The notes under the pieces: model-generated | The model's input: the letters and a program-made list of their open reading frames with translations, nothing else | Database searches by the model: none | What the model was told of the DNA's origin: nothing | Made by a program: the position numbers and the translations under genes | Part shown: in pieces, positions 11,340-23,054 of the stretch | Position numbering within the stretch: the stretch's first letter is position 1 | Layout: each line of letters opens with the position of its first letter | Assembly: GCF_963678975.1 (NCBI RefSeq) | Contig: NC_089274.1 | Span: forward strand, 23,583,133 to 23,647,132 | Source of the DNA: Dysidea avara | Taxonomy: Eukaryota; Porifera; Demospongiae; Dictyoceratida; Dysideidae | Length of the DNA: 64,000 bases | Reading direction: 5' to 3'

Positions 11340-13662
11340 CAATGGTGATTTCTTTGCAGCTGAACTCTCTACAAGGTAATTTCTTCTAGCTGATCTCTCT
11401 ACAGGGAGATTTTTTTGTAGCTGAACTATCTACAAGGTAACTTCGATCTCTCTACAGGGTGACTTGTTTGTAGCTGAATTCTGTATAGGTGATTTGTTTG
11501 CAGCTGAGCTCTTTACAGAATGGTTTCTTTGTAGCTGAACTCTCTACAAAGTAACTTCTTCTAACTGATCTTTCTACAGGGTGATTTGTTTGTAGCTGAA
11601 CTATCTACAAGGTAATTTCTTCTAGCTGATCTCTCTACAGGGTGATTTGTTTGTAGCTGAATTCTTTACAGGTGATTTGTTTGCAGCTGAGCTCTTTACA
11701 GAATGGTTTCTTTGTAGCTGAACTCTCTACAAAGTAACTTCTTCTAACTGATCTTTCTACAGGGTGATTTGTTTGTAGCTGAACTATCTACAAGGTAACT
11801 TCTTCTAGCTGATCTCTCTACAGGGAGATTTGTTTGTAGCTGAACTCTCTACAGGTGATTTGTTTGTAGCTGAATTCTGTACAGGTGATTTGTTTGCAGC
11901 TGAGCTCTTTACAGAATGGTTTCTTTGTAGCTGAACTCTCTAAAAGGTAACTTCTTCTAACTGATCTTTCTACAGGGCAATTTGTATCTGGCAGAATTTT
12001 CTACAGGGTGATTTCTTTGCAGCTGAACTCTCTACATGATGGTTTCTTTGTAGCTGAACTCTCTACAAGGTAATTTCTTCTAGCTGATCTCTCTACAGGG
12101 AGATTTGTTTGTAGCTGAACTATCTACAAGGTAACTTCTTCTAGCTGATCTCTCTACAGGATGATTTGTTCGTAGCTGAATTCTGTACAGGTGATTTGTT
12201 TGCAGCTGAGCTCTTTACAGAATGGTTTCTTTGTAGCTGAACTCTCTACAAGGTAACTTTTCTAGCTGATGTCTCTACAAGGTCACTAGTTTGTAGCTGA
12301 ACTCTCTACATGGTGGTTTCTTTGTAACTGAACTTTCTACAAGGTGACTTCTTCTAGCTGATCTTTCAATAGGGTGATTTGTTTGTAGCTTCACTCTCTA
12401 CAAGGTAACTTCTTCTAGATGATCTCTCTACAGGGAGATATGTTTGTAGCTGAACTTTCTATATGATGGTTTCTTTGTAGCTGAACTCTCTACAAGTTAA
12501 CTTCTTCTAGCTGATCTCTCTGCAGGGTGATTTGTTTGTAGCTGAATTCTGTACAGGTGATTTGTTTGTAGCTGAGCTCTTTACAGAATGGTTTCTTTGT
12601 AGCTGAACTCTCTACAAGGTAACTTCTTCTAACTGATCTTTTTACGGGGCAATTTGTTTCTGGCAGAATTTTCTACAGGGTGATTTCTTTGCAGCTGAAC
12701 TCTCTACATGGTGGTTTCTTTGTAGCTGAACTCTCTACAAGGTAATTTCTTCTAGCTGATCTCTCTACAGGGAGATTTGTTTGTAGCTGAACTATCTACA
12801 AGGTAACTTCTTCTAGCTGATCTCTCTACAGGGTGATTTGTTTGTAGCTGAACTATCTACAAGGTAACTTCTTCTAGCTGATCTCTCTACAGGGTGATTT
12901 GTTTGTAGCTGAACTATCTACAAGGTAACTTCTTCTAGCTGATCTCTCTACAGGGAGATTTGTTTGTAGCTGAACTCTCTACAGGTGATTTGTTTGAATC
13001 TGAACTCTCTAAATGATGGTTTCTTTGTAGCTGAACTCTCTCAAGGTAACTTCTTCTAGCTGATGTCTTTACAGGGTCACTAGTTTGTAGCTGAATTCTA
13101 TACATGGTGGTTTCTTTGTAACTGAACTCTCTACAAGGTAACTTTTTCTAGCTCATCTTTCTACAGGGTGATTTATTTGTAGCTGAATTCTGTACAGGTG
13201 GTTTGTTTGCAGCTGAGCTCTTTAAAGAATGGTTTCTTTGTAGCTGAACTCTCTACAAGGTAACTTCTTCTAGCTGATGTCTCTGCAAGGTCACTAGTTT
13301 GTAGCTGAGCTCTCTACATGGTGGTTTTTTTGTAACTGAACTCTCTACAAGGTGACCTCTTCTAGCTGATCTTTCTACAGGGTGATTTGTTTGAAGCTGA
13401 ACTCTCTACAAGGTAACTTCTTCTAGCTGATCTCTCTACAGGGAAATTTGTTTGTAGCTGAACTCTCTACATGATGGTTTCTTTGTAGCTGAACTCTCTG
13501 CAAGGTAACTTCTTCTATTGATCTCTCCACAGGGCGATTTATTTGTAGCTGAACTCTCTACATGGTGGTTTCTTTGTAGCTGAACTCTACAAGGTGATTT
13601 TTTCTAGCTGAACTATCTCTTTCCATAGTTGCATGAACTCCCTACAAGGTAACTTCTTCTAG
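11340..13662. repeat. Satellite array, ~30-bp units with higher-order organisation
   Basis: There are about 75 diverged units of roughly 30 bp built on gtagctgaactctctacaag, alternating with cttctagctgatctctctac and gtgatttgtttgtagctgaa variants. Blocks of several unit types recur together. For example, the series with gcagctgagctctttacag followed by aatggtttctttgtagctga reappears about every 200-400 bp, which indicates higher-order repeats. The array resumes at 14194-14275 beyond the inserted MITE. Confidence 0.9.
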
Positions 13663-13670
13663 CTGATCTC

Positions 13671-14193
13671 CAGTGTTGGGCAAGTTACTTTGTAAAAGTA
13701 ACTAGTTACATATTACATATTACTTGCAACAGAGCTATTTAGTTACAGTTACATATTACCCATAAAATAAAGTAACTGTAATAATATTACATATTATATT
13801 ACTTTGTGTCCACAGCCTTAAGCTGTCACGTGTGAAACTACCACCTTATCACGTGACATGATTGCGTTGTTGGACAATGTGTAAACCTTGGTTATAAGCA
13901 AGAAGCTAGTGAATAAGCTTCATTCAGTAGGCCTCGTTACTTCGTTATGGTTAGGCGTTACTCAGAGGATTACTAACTAGATTAGTAACTTCGTTACTTT
14001 TAATAATAATATTACGTCATATTAGACTCGTTACAGTAATTATATTACTTAGGTAACGCGTTACGTTTGTAAGTAAAGTATCTTGCGTTATATTACCTGT
14101 TTTCATAGCGTATTTCGTTATATTACTTTGTTACCACAAAAGTAATAATATTACGTAACGCGTTACATAAGTAGCGCGTTACTCCCAACACTG
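13671..14193. mobile_element. hAT-like MITE inserted in the satellite
   Basis: The 523-bp element has ends cagtgttggg and cccaacactg and is flanked by the perfect 8-bp duplication ctgatctc (13663-13670 and 14194-14201). The interior is rich in gttac/gtaac steps (acgcgttac, agtaact), the hallmark of a widespread animal hAT MITE type. It has no coding capacity. It split a pre-existing satellite unit, so it is younger than the array. Confidence 0.9.
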
Positions 14194-14275
14194 CTGATCT
14201 CTCTACAGGGTGACTTGTGTGTAACTGATCTCTATACAGGTTTCTTATTTCTAGCTGATCTCTTGAATTCTCTTC
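14194..14275. repeat. Continuation of the satellite array
   Basis: Units such as ctgatctctctacagggtga and tagctgatctcttgaattct continue the array right after the duplicated ctgatctc. They fade out before the gactgctctattag motif at 14281. Confidence 0.8.
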
Positions 14276-14772
14276 AGGGTGACTGCTCTATTAGGTTGAC
14301 TGCTCTATTAGAGTATCTCGATCTCGCACTTGCTGCACCAAGTTGGATTTCGTGTTATAACTCCGTGGCTTTAAGTCTGATTCTTCTACACCATTGATGA
14401 GCCTTTCTAAGATGATTACTCCATCTGTACAACGATTTTCAAAGCATTACCCCAAGCAGTTTATCTGGTAGGCGTGGCAAACAGTCGTTTTTTTTATTAG
14501 CTGATCTCGATTGCATAATTGTTACACACTGTTGGTTTTTTCGTTGTATCTTCCTAGTTTTTAGCTCGATTTCTTTCAAACCACAAAAGGTTTGAGGTTC
14601 AATAGTTAACCTATTCACCCACCGATTTTCAGCTTCTTCCCATGCGCGGTTTACCCTGTAGGCGTGACAACATATTGGTGTTATTTTTCGTGAATAATCG
14701 CTCATAACTCTTTGCCTGTTTATCGATTCCAGCCAAAGTTGGTACCGAGATGCGCCTTTATATCCCCCTTCT

Positions 14773-15111
14773 GTGTGCCAAATTTCAAGGCAATCGGATA
14801 TGGCGTTCGAGTTTTATAGCAGTTTTTGTAAGTGTGCGACAAGAAAAAGAAAAATAAGAAAAAAAAACGAAGAAACTGAGCCAATTTTTGAAGTCGCATA
14901 TCTCGGGAACGCGCGAAGCGATTTCGCTCAAATTTGGAATGTGGAGTGCTGCAGTTGGAAGGCATGTCTACAGAAAAAATCGTCTTGTTTCATCAAGGAA
15001 GCACAGAGCTACGGAGGTGCGAAAATTGCGTTTTCTTTCTTCCTGTCAATATACTCACGGGTGTTACGCGCCGGCTTCTTGGGCCGCACGACACACTACC
15101 GTGTGTCTTGA
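14773..15111 (+). other. Unidentified 112-codon open frame inside the composite element
   Basis: The frame runs from MCQISRQSDMAFEFYSSFCK to GRTTHYRVS and stops just before the right terminal repeat. It includes a KRKIRKKNEE basic/acidic stretch. Base composition is less AT-rich than the surroundings. Overlapping frames are also open, and no domain was recognised. It may be non-coding terminal sequence of the transposon, and no function is proposed. Confidence 0.2.
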
Positions 15112-15445
15112 TTCCATGAACATGTACTTGTGCATTCTTGGCCTCGCCTTTTTTTTACAGCTGGGCTGTTTTTGGCACAGGATTTAATATATACTGATTA
15201 CTGAACAAATACTAGTAGTGCAAACAGAATGTCTGAATATATTTAAATATTATTCATTGGGGTGGGGCTATTCAAATAATCAGTAGTGGTAAATGATTAT
15301 GCCATATTATGTGGTTAGTTTTACTGTCATCTTGTTTGCAAAGATGCTAGAGAGGTGTAGTGAAAAGAAGTCGTTTCGGTTCCTGTTGGCTGTTATGTAG
15401 GCCAGGATTTATGTAATTATTTCTCCATATGTAGTTCTGACCATA

Positions 15446-16208
15446 ATGACAACACTTCACATCATCCTCATCTCACTATTCACTACTGGGATAACTGCTA
15501 CTCGGCTACTCCATAATTATTGTGATCAATAACTCAAACTTTAAAAACTTGTCACTAAAAATCTTAATTGCAAATGTCCTTTTGCTACAACAAACATTGC
15601 TACCTCAGTGCTTATCAAATTCTCTAACCTACTCCAGCTGTTTACTAGATGACTGCTGTCGGTGTGATGCTCCTTTTGAGGTTGCTAAAGTTTATTGCGA
15701 TCCTTGTGGAGGATGGTCAGTCATACAGAGGAGGAAAGATGGATCTGAAAGCTTTAACCAACCATGGGCTGACTATGAAAATAGAATTGGAGACCTGAAT
15801 AGTGAATTCTGGTACGGGCTCAAGGCCATGAACTGTCTTACCAAAACTGGCCAATGAGAGCTCAGAGTGGACTTGAATTTCCTAACAAGACCAGATCCTA
15901 TCTTCAATACAATGTGTTTAGAGTAGGAAGTGCTAGTGAAGAATACCCACTGTCTATTAATGGGTTTACTGGCATCACTCCTACTGACTCACGGTCATAA
16001 TTGTCAAAAGTTTATAATGACAATGACAAAGTTAGTGGTAACTGTGCAGCATATGGTAAAGGTAGTGGAGTACAATAACTGCTGGCACATCAATCTCAAC
16101 CTCTAATACAATCCTGCTGAATATGGATCTCTGCTACTTAGTAATACTTGGTACAACCCCAGGTGGATAGAAATGAAAATACGTCCTCTCAACTGTATAC
16201 CTCAGTGA
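15446..16208 (+). pseudogene. FReD copy 4, B/A mosaic, heavily damaged
   Basis: The ATG and [19 protein letters not shown] are readable, but an early insertion and stops destroy the N-terminus. From about 15640 the frame gives the B-type signature CDAPFEVAKVYCDPCGGW, then [13 protein letters not shown] and EFWYGLKAMNCLT. The Trp codon after CLTKTGQ has become TGA (15855-15857). A 1-base deletion follows near 15873, and deletions remove parts of the calcium-site and GGWWY regions. The end (NP AEYGSLLLSNTWYNPRW-like, then WIEMKIRPLNC) and the 3' flank are A-type. It is non-functional, and the mixed subtype suggests recombination or gene conversion between array members. Confidence 0.8.
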
Positions 16209-17374
16209 TACTCTACTAACTTGTTGTTCACTATTAATAACTGATAACCTCACTAATGCTCTAGTGTGTCTACTGGACGTTGTTGTAAGGCCTTAATAAC
16301 TGCATTGTGTGATATCTTGTATTTTATGCATTATTTGATGTGGACAAGAACAAGATCATTATGTTATGCTTCAAAGGAAAATATAGTGCTGCTGAAAAAT
16401 AAATTGTACAGGGTGGATAAAATGCTGCTCTGTGGTAGCACAAGGAATATAATGTAAAACAAAACGATACTAATATGTTGAGAGTATTGGTTACAATAAA
16501 TATGTATATTGCTTACAATGCCAAACACATTGCTCCATGGTATAATAAAGACACAAAACAGTAGTGACACTAGATCACCACTGAACACACATGATGGTTG
16601 CACCATGACAACCATGCAGCCATGTTTACTGTACCAACTTTGTTAAGCTCAGAGATCAACACTTAGCAACTTTTATATACTAACTACATTCAGTAGTGTT
16701 TAACAACTGGTTACAGTAAAGCATATATTTGTGTTCAATACTGACAAAACAGACCCACAAAATTAATGGCGTGCTGCTTTACACATTATAGTATAGCAAT
16801 GAAATCATAAGTTATTGACCTCTTTACGTGTATGACATAATATTGTTACAAATAATTCTATTTATTTCTTTTATGTTACCACATTAATGCCGCCATGCAT
16901 GTATACTTAATGTGTACAGGAATGTGCTGGTGCTATAGAGATTTCATCAGTATATGCTCAACAAGGTGTCAAACAATTTATCCAACACTGTAATTATTAT
17001 CTTTTACCTCCTACAAAAGAAGCTTTGGAGTTGCACTTCTGCATGCCATCCATTCTCTTATATCAATATGATACCAAGAGTTAATAATAGTGGAGATACC
17101 TTGCATGGAAACTCACTGAAGCATCGTGCAGTTACATATCACAAGAAAGATTTACATTACATGTATTCATAGTGGAGGTTTACATTATAGTTGTAACCAT
17201 TTAACTTATAATTATCCAATTATCATGCAAGCCTTGAAATCCTATAAAGCTACAGCCTAATGCATAGCTTTTCTAACATTGAGTGACTAAAAAAACACAA
17301 GATTTTAAAATGCATGCAGGCTGCATGTGCTTTTAACTTCAATTTTTTTTAGAAATTTAGTACACTACACTGCA
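16209..17374. other. A-type FReD 3' flank and spacer
   Basis: The first ~250 bp (ctaacttgttgttcacta..., ttatttgatgtggacaagaa, gtagcacaaggaat) parallel 41376-41640 after copy 6. An aataaa hexamer near 16396 could be a polyadenylation signal for the dead copy. No gene was seen in the rest. Confidence 0.5.
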
Positions 17375-17382
17375 GTGATCTG

Positions 17383-18478
17383 CAGGGCCGCCAAGAGAAT
17401 TTAGGGGGACCAGGACAAATTTAGAATGTGGGACCCTATAACCTATAATTTGAAATGAAGAAAAAAAAAACAGACAAAAGGACATTACAAGAACAAGTTT
17501 AGCTAACTAGCTACTAGACTACAACTAAAAGCAAACTAGCTACTACTACCTGATAAGCTTATTAACAGTTTTAGCATGCAAACTAAGCTAGGGGGCATGC
17601 CCCCCAGGAAAATTTGAAAATTAGACTCTCTGCATGAGATTGAATATGAGAACAATTTTAAAAGAACAAGCTTAGTTAACCAGCTACTATACCAGACCAC
17701 AGATAAGCTTATTGACAGTTTTAGCATGCAAAGCATGTCAACCTGGGTGGGGGGGGGGGGTCTTAGGGCATGCCTCCCAGGAAATTTTGAAAATTAGACT
17801 CTCTGAAGTTGAACATGACTTTGCATGCTAAACCTGTCAATAAACTTATCAGTTTGTAGCTACCAATTTGCTTTTAGATGTAGTCAGTTTGTTCTTGTAA
17901 AATCACTCTCCAAGCCTGGGGGTCTGGGGGAATGTCCCCAGGATATTTTTGAAAATTAGACTATCTGCATGAGATTAACTATGAGAGTGATTTTAATAAT
18001 TTATCACAGTGTAATTATGGATTGTTGTATTAGGGTTAGGGCATCTCAAGTTTGCTCGTGATGTGAGTACCATACCCTGGAAAAGTTTTCTTGTAATGCT
18101 CCTCTATCCACTTGTGTTCATTGCATTTAAGGCTACTAGCAAGCTGTCTGCCAAATACATACCATGTAGGAAATTTTGTACCCTATGCCACATTGATTTT
18201 TAACAATTACTATGACTAAATATTTGCCTGACTGCTGTAATAGGGTGACTGTTCTATTACAGTATCTTGATCTTATGTAGAAGTCACACTGTCTATATAG
18301 GCGCCTTATATAAAGATATATTACGAGTAGTGGTTTGCTTCCCGCACTGCTGCACTGCATTGCTTTGGATCTCATTGAGCTTGGATGGTATCTCTTATAC
18401 TGAGGCTTATATGTATCTTCGAGTCTACAGGGAAGATTTAAACTGTTGTACGTATCCCCCACCCTGTCGGCGGCCCTG
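17383..18478. mobile_element. hAT-like non-autonomous element (CAGGGCCGCC ends)
   Basis: The ends cagggccgcc and ggcggccctg are a perfect 10-bp inverted repeat. The flanks are gtgatctg (17375-17382) and gtgacctg (18479-18486), an 8-bp duplication with one change. The interior contains two or three diverged copies of a ggcatgcccccaggaaaatt block and the gactgttctattacagtatc motif shared with other elements here. The same ends occur at 25529-25898. No transposase was seen. A 158-codon minus-strand open frame overlapping the right end has no recognised domain and is not called. Confidence 0.75.
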
Positions 18479-18486
18479 GTGACCTG

Positions 18487-20248
18487 GGAGTACAGCAAGA
18501 ATGCAACAGCTTTGGGAAACATTAGTAATGTGTTAACAGTGGTATATGCCCACTTTACAGCGATTTCTTCTTCAACTGATTGATGAGTACAGATCTCAGT
18601 AAGTTCAAGCACCTCATCATGTAGCTATACGGCTATGGCGTGCTTATACGACCACATCAATTCTGTAAAGGTAGTGTGTTTCAATTAGCAATTTCATTAA
18701 GGATCCACCAAGATGCTGGCACACAGCTATACAGTTGGCCAGAAAGCCCAAACCTTCATGATCCCTAATATACAGTACTACTGATGTAATATAGCCTTAG
18801 CTTGCTGCTTTATGAAATCTAGATTACTTTGCCCCTTTAATCTGTTTAGGCAGCAACACAATAATGACTACACACATGCAAGTGGTTACAGTGTTGCATT
18901 CCACAATCATAGCCTTGTTATGAAGTTTGACAAGCCATTGTACATAATTCCAAGTCCTTATATGGTCTGAAATCAGAACAACTTATAATTTAGAACACAA
19001 TTGGCAACATCTGTTCCTTGTTCCTTTTTGCCATTGCTGGAGTCCTGGCCAAGAAGTTTGAGAGGTATGAGGAGCTACAAGGTATACATATTGCTTACTG
19101 AATATAGCTAGTTGCTTAACAGTTTGCTGCACTGATGTGTGTACATAAATGATTGTGTAGCTACTTACATGGTATATATTTGAAAGTTACTAGGAAAACT
19201 AAGTAAGTTTGTAACTCACGGCATATGAATGTGCAGGCAGATACTGTGAATGTCACTAGTATTTTGCTCCAAAGGACATTACTATTGGTACCAATGCCAT
19301 GCCTGCCTGACCACAGTCATAATGCTGGAGACCAAACAAAGCAGCGCACGTCCACCATTTTATGCCACAATAACAAACTCACCAGTTATATTTGCCTTTT
19401 GGGGTTCTGACAAATGTATGTCCTCTGTGCCTTGTGTTTCCTTTTATCTTCAAACTGCCTTTTGCACTAGCTTTGCATGCATGCCTTTCCTTTTATGGTC
19501 ATGCAAGGAAACCATTAATTTTACTCATTTTTCTTAGGGTAGCATATTTAGAAGCCGAAAAACTATTTGAAGCGTTTTAGTGACTGTAAGTGGAGTACAT
19601 ATCTGTACTTATAAAACAATTGCATGGACCGATCACATCCCTGAAATGATCAGATCTCACCACCTTGTTCTTAACAATCAGAGAATGCCATGACCGTGCC
19701 CCTTAATTATCTACAGCTGCAGTAGGCTGTGGTTTTGCTGTAGAAAATTACATTCCCCATGTAACTCACTTGAGACAGTCTCAAGATCTATAAAGCAGTC
19801 ACAGCCACATGCGTATCATAGTAACATGGCTAGCTATATATAACTATGCTATAGCTAAAAAGTTAACAAACTAGTACAATTAAAAATTCTTAAGAAGTAC
19901 ATAGGATATACAACGATAAAGTATGACAAAAGAGATAATATAAATGATGGTTGCTATTACAATTTAACCATACTTTGGCATTGAACAGGTGATAGTAACA
20001 TGCCAATGTAGGGATTTTCCTACATAGCTATTATGTTGTAATAGCTACAGTCACATTATATATCTTGTTTCACTTATTGCTGGATACCCTACTTCATTTT
20101 TTATTATATTATATTGTGTACAAGGATTTATCAAACAGTCTGACAGAAATAAAAACATGTGCTATAGATAAACAAACCGTGGTTTGCATACATGCAGTGG
20201 CTTCCTAAACTATGAATTATAGTAATTCTGGTTTATTGATAGATCACT
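18487..20248. other. FReD spacer 5' of copy 5
   Basis: 18545-19260 duplicates 755-1400. The part around 19690-20120 has diverged similarity to 53400-53790. No gene is seen. The last ~30 bp before the copy 5 ATG (tagatcac-tatgac) match the immediate upstream sequence of the other copies. Confidence 0.5.
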
Positions 20249-21040
20249 ATGACAGCACTTCACATCATCTTCATCTCACTATTCACTACTGGGATAACTG
20301 CTACTCCATATTGTGATCAACAACTCAAACTTTATCGACTTGTCACTAAAAATCTGAATCGTAAATGTCCTCTTGCTGCAACAAACATTGCTACCTGCTG
20401 TGCTTATTACATTCCTCAACCTAGTCCAGCTGTTTACAAGATTGACTGCTGTTGGTGTGATGCTCCTTTTGAGGCTGCTAAAGTGTATTGTGATCCTTGT
20501 GAAGGATGGACAGTGATACAGAGGAGGAAAGATGGATCTGAAATTTTTAACTGACCGTGGGCTGACTATGAGAAAGGATTTGGAGACTTGAATGGAGAAT
20601 TCTGGTATGGCCTTAAGACCATGAACTGTCTTACCAAAACTGGCCAATGGGAGCTCAGAGTGGACTTTGAATTTCCCAACAAGACCAGATCCTACTTTCA
20701 CTACAATGTGTTTAGAGTAGGAAGTGCTACTGAAGAATACCCACTAACTATTGATGGCTTTACTGGCATCACTCCTACTGACTCATTCTCTACTCATTCA
20801 CTGAATGGCCATAAGTTTAGCACATATGATAATGACAATGATAAATGGGACCATAATTGTGCTAAAGAAGCCTGGGGTGCTACACAAAATGGTGGATGGT
20901 GGTACAACATATGCTGGCACATCAATCCTAATTCCCAATACAATCCTGTTGCACATGGATTAATTAACCTTGCTGATGCTTGGTACAACCTGAGATGGAT
21001 AGAAATGAAAATATGTCCTCTCAACTGTACACCTCAATGA
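20249..21040 (+). pseudogene. FReD copy 5 (B type), one premature stop
   Basis: The frame is uninterrupted from [20 protein letters not shown] through a B-type Cys-rich segment (TNIATCCAYY, DCCWCDAPFEAAKVYCDPC) to [20 protein letters not shown] follows at 20552-20554, where copies 3, 6 and 7 have an Arg codon (CGA). The frame then stays open from PWADYEKGF to the final CTPQ stop. The rest keeps the expected features: GEFWYGL, ELRVDFEF, DNDND, NCA, WWYNICW and WIEMKI. All other copies with comparable openness are intact, so this is either a very young pseudogene, a polymorphic null allele or a base-call error. If translated it would be a secreted 101-aa fragment lacking most of the fibrinogen domain. 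Confidence 0.8.
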
Positions 21041-22340
21041 CACTCTAACTTGCCCGTTAACAGATAATCTATTGTGTTAATATACTGGACTGACATTGTA
21101 GGATATAACAATTAGTAGCTCACTGTGTGTCTGTATTATATATTTTGTACACTATGCATTATTTGATGTGGACAAGAACAAGATTATACTATTGTATGTT
21201 TATATGTGTAGGGAAAAATTTGAACTTTTAAGAATTCACATGATATATCATGTACAGTAAGAAAGTTTAGGACAGGGAATGTTAGATGTTCATCACTGAT
21301 TAGCAGCTGTGTTTGGAATAAAATCATTTCAAATCGGGCTTATTTTGTACACGTATAGTTTTCTTTGACATTCTTGACCATCTAAAACATGCATGTTAGT
21401 TATAAAAGTACCATCTTATCATAGAAGCACACAATTTCAGTGATATAACTTTACACATATGCTGCACTATTATTTACAGGAAGTACCAGTAAGCTCTAAT
21501 AGAACTTGATTTCAATAAATGTTATATACAGTCTGTTACTATATATGGATAAAAAGTTCAGAAGTACTATACATACAGTGTTTGCAATACATAAATATGC
21601 TACACAGTTGGGTTTTGCTTGATATACACACACAAACACTTTCAGTGTATTGTGTGTATAGATCAAAATCAGGCAAATGTATGCGCGTGTATCCCCATCC
21701 TATCCAAACCAAATAAGGATATCACTGACTGTCATCAAGGAAGCACATACTGTACATATACTATATGCAGTAGCCACCATACTACTGTTTACATGAAGTA
21801 CAATTAATCTACTACACCATCTTCTGTGTTTTTAAATATTACTGTCTAAGCCATAATGATGTGAGTACTTCACTATGTACGTATGGGTGAAGACTAATGG
21901 CTCCTTTCTAACTATTTCACAACAAATCCTATTATGATAACTAGCAAGGCATCACACTGTAACCTAATATGGTGCAGAAATCATACTACTATAAATAGGT
22001 CTCAAATGCATGTATTTCATTTACACTATATAGTGTGTATCTGGAGCTGTTATTGTCACTAACACACCAGATCCAGCTTGAGACTAAGAAATACATACAA
22101 GGTGAGTGTTAGCTACTTGTGAATACTAAAAAAGACTTCAAAAAGTTATGAAACTCTTGCTAAGAGTTTGCTATTGTGAAATTATGCTGACATGGTTATA
22201 CACGTATAGGATTTCAGGGTCTGCAGTTAGCAAACTTTTCCTAAATGGATTATACGTAGTGGTGCAGGCAGATATTTTACCTAGATTTGCATGAAAATGA
22301 AGTTTACATTGTGCATGTAATGGATACCACTAGCTATATC
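21041..22340. other. B-type FReD 3' flank
   Basis: Colinear with 3883-4985 after copy 2: ttatttgatgtggacaag, gaacttttaagaattcacat, gattagcagctgtg, actaacac..ccagatcca and ggtgcaggcagatattttac. It ends where the 22340-26630 insertion cluster begins. No gene was seen. Confidence 0.65.
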
Positions 22341-22344
22341 TCTT

Positions 22345-22730
22345 TTAAACAAAATAGCTATGTCACTATCATACACTACGATAGTAGTGTGTAGTAGGGA
22401 CCACAAAGGAGTAGGTGTGACCCAAGAAATAACATCACCCAAAAAACAGCCTCAACTTTCCCAGACGATGATGAGGCAGTATTGGTTAGGTAAAACTAAG
22501 CCCAAACAAGCTTTCAGATCAACCCGAAATGCTTTCAACAAGTTGCTACGGAATTTTAAAAATAATTTATTTAACGGAATTTTCTACTGACTGACTGACT
22601 GAGTAACTGACACCTTCATACAAGTGTAACTCGATAACGACTAAGGCTACAGGCTTGATTTTTTCACTGTTCGTCATCGCTTCAGCCCGATAGGTACCTT
22701 TTGGCATACCGCAGTACGTACAATACATTC
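22345..22730. repeat. Unclassified inserted repeat with gactgactgactg
   Basis: This sequence is absent from the equivalent place in the spacer at about 4985, so it is insertion-derived. It contains a cactacgatagtagtg palindrome and a short gactgactgactga run. It is less AT-rich than the flanks in places. No coding match was recognised. Confidence 0.45.
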
Positions 22731-22859
22731 TTCATGGACTTACCAGTCTCCTCCTTTGTGTCCCATTCATCTTTGCTGACAGTGAAAAGTGTCGACTTGG
22801 CGATAGCACGTGATGGCTTCCCTTCATAACGGAAATCGTCAGTGGCTGTTTTGATTGCA

Positions 22860-22950
22860 GAGGGACTTTTTGAACAGTTTTTGATTCATACTGCTGTGTA
22901 ACGGGTTGAACATAGCCAACAGCAAAGCGTAATGGATGCTCCATTTTCAC
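22860..22950. repeat. Block repeated at 23565-23640
   Basis: The string actgctgtgtaacgggttga followed by acata and an aaagcgtaatgga block occurs here and at about 23580-23630 in the same orientation. The two copies belong to one compound insertion or to two copies of one family. Confidence 0.6.
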
Positions 22951-23054
22951 TGAGACGATAATTTATAGGCAGTGGATATCTGTCCTGCAGTCAAGTGAAT
23001 AAAAAACTTAGACAAAAAAGGGTCCCAAATGAAAAAAAAAAACAAACCAAAATC

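Larger units (their letters stand above)
10193..15183. mobile_element. 5-kb composite element with ~70-bp terminal inverted repeats
   Basis: The left end 10193-10262 (atcctgtgccaaaaacagcc...) and the right end 15113-15183 are inverted copies over about 70 bp with only a few differences. The ends include cagcccagctgt, a homopurine run and ggcgaggccaagaatg. Inside lie a ~500-bp palindrome, a palindromic MITE, a 2.3-kb satellite split by a hAT MITE, and a more GC-rich block with an unknown ORF. No transposase was recognised and no target duplication was found. Either this is one large non-autonomous transposon, or two related ends happen to flank the satellite. Confidence 0.6.

Noticed and set aside
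18136-18612. 158-codon minus-strand frame
   Set aside because: It crosses the right boundary of the hAT-like element at 18478, and the matching part near 755-870 is not conserved as a frame.
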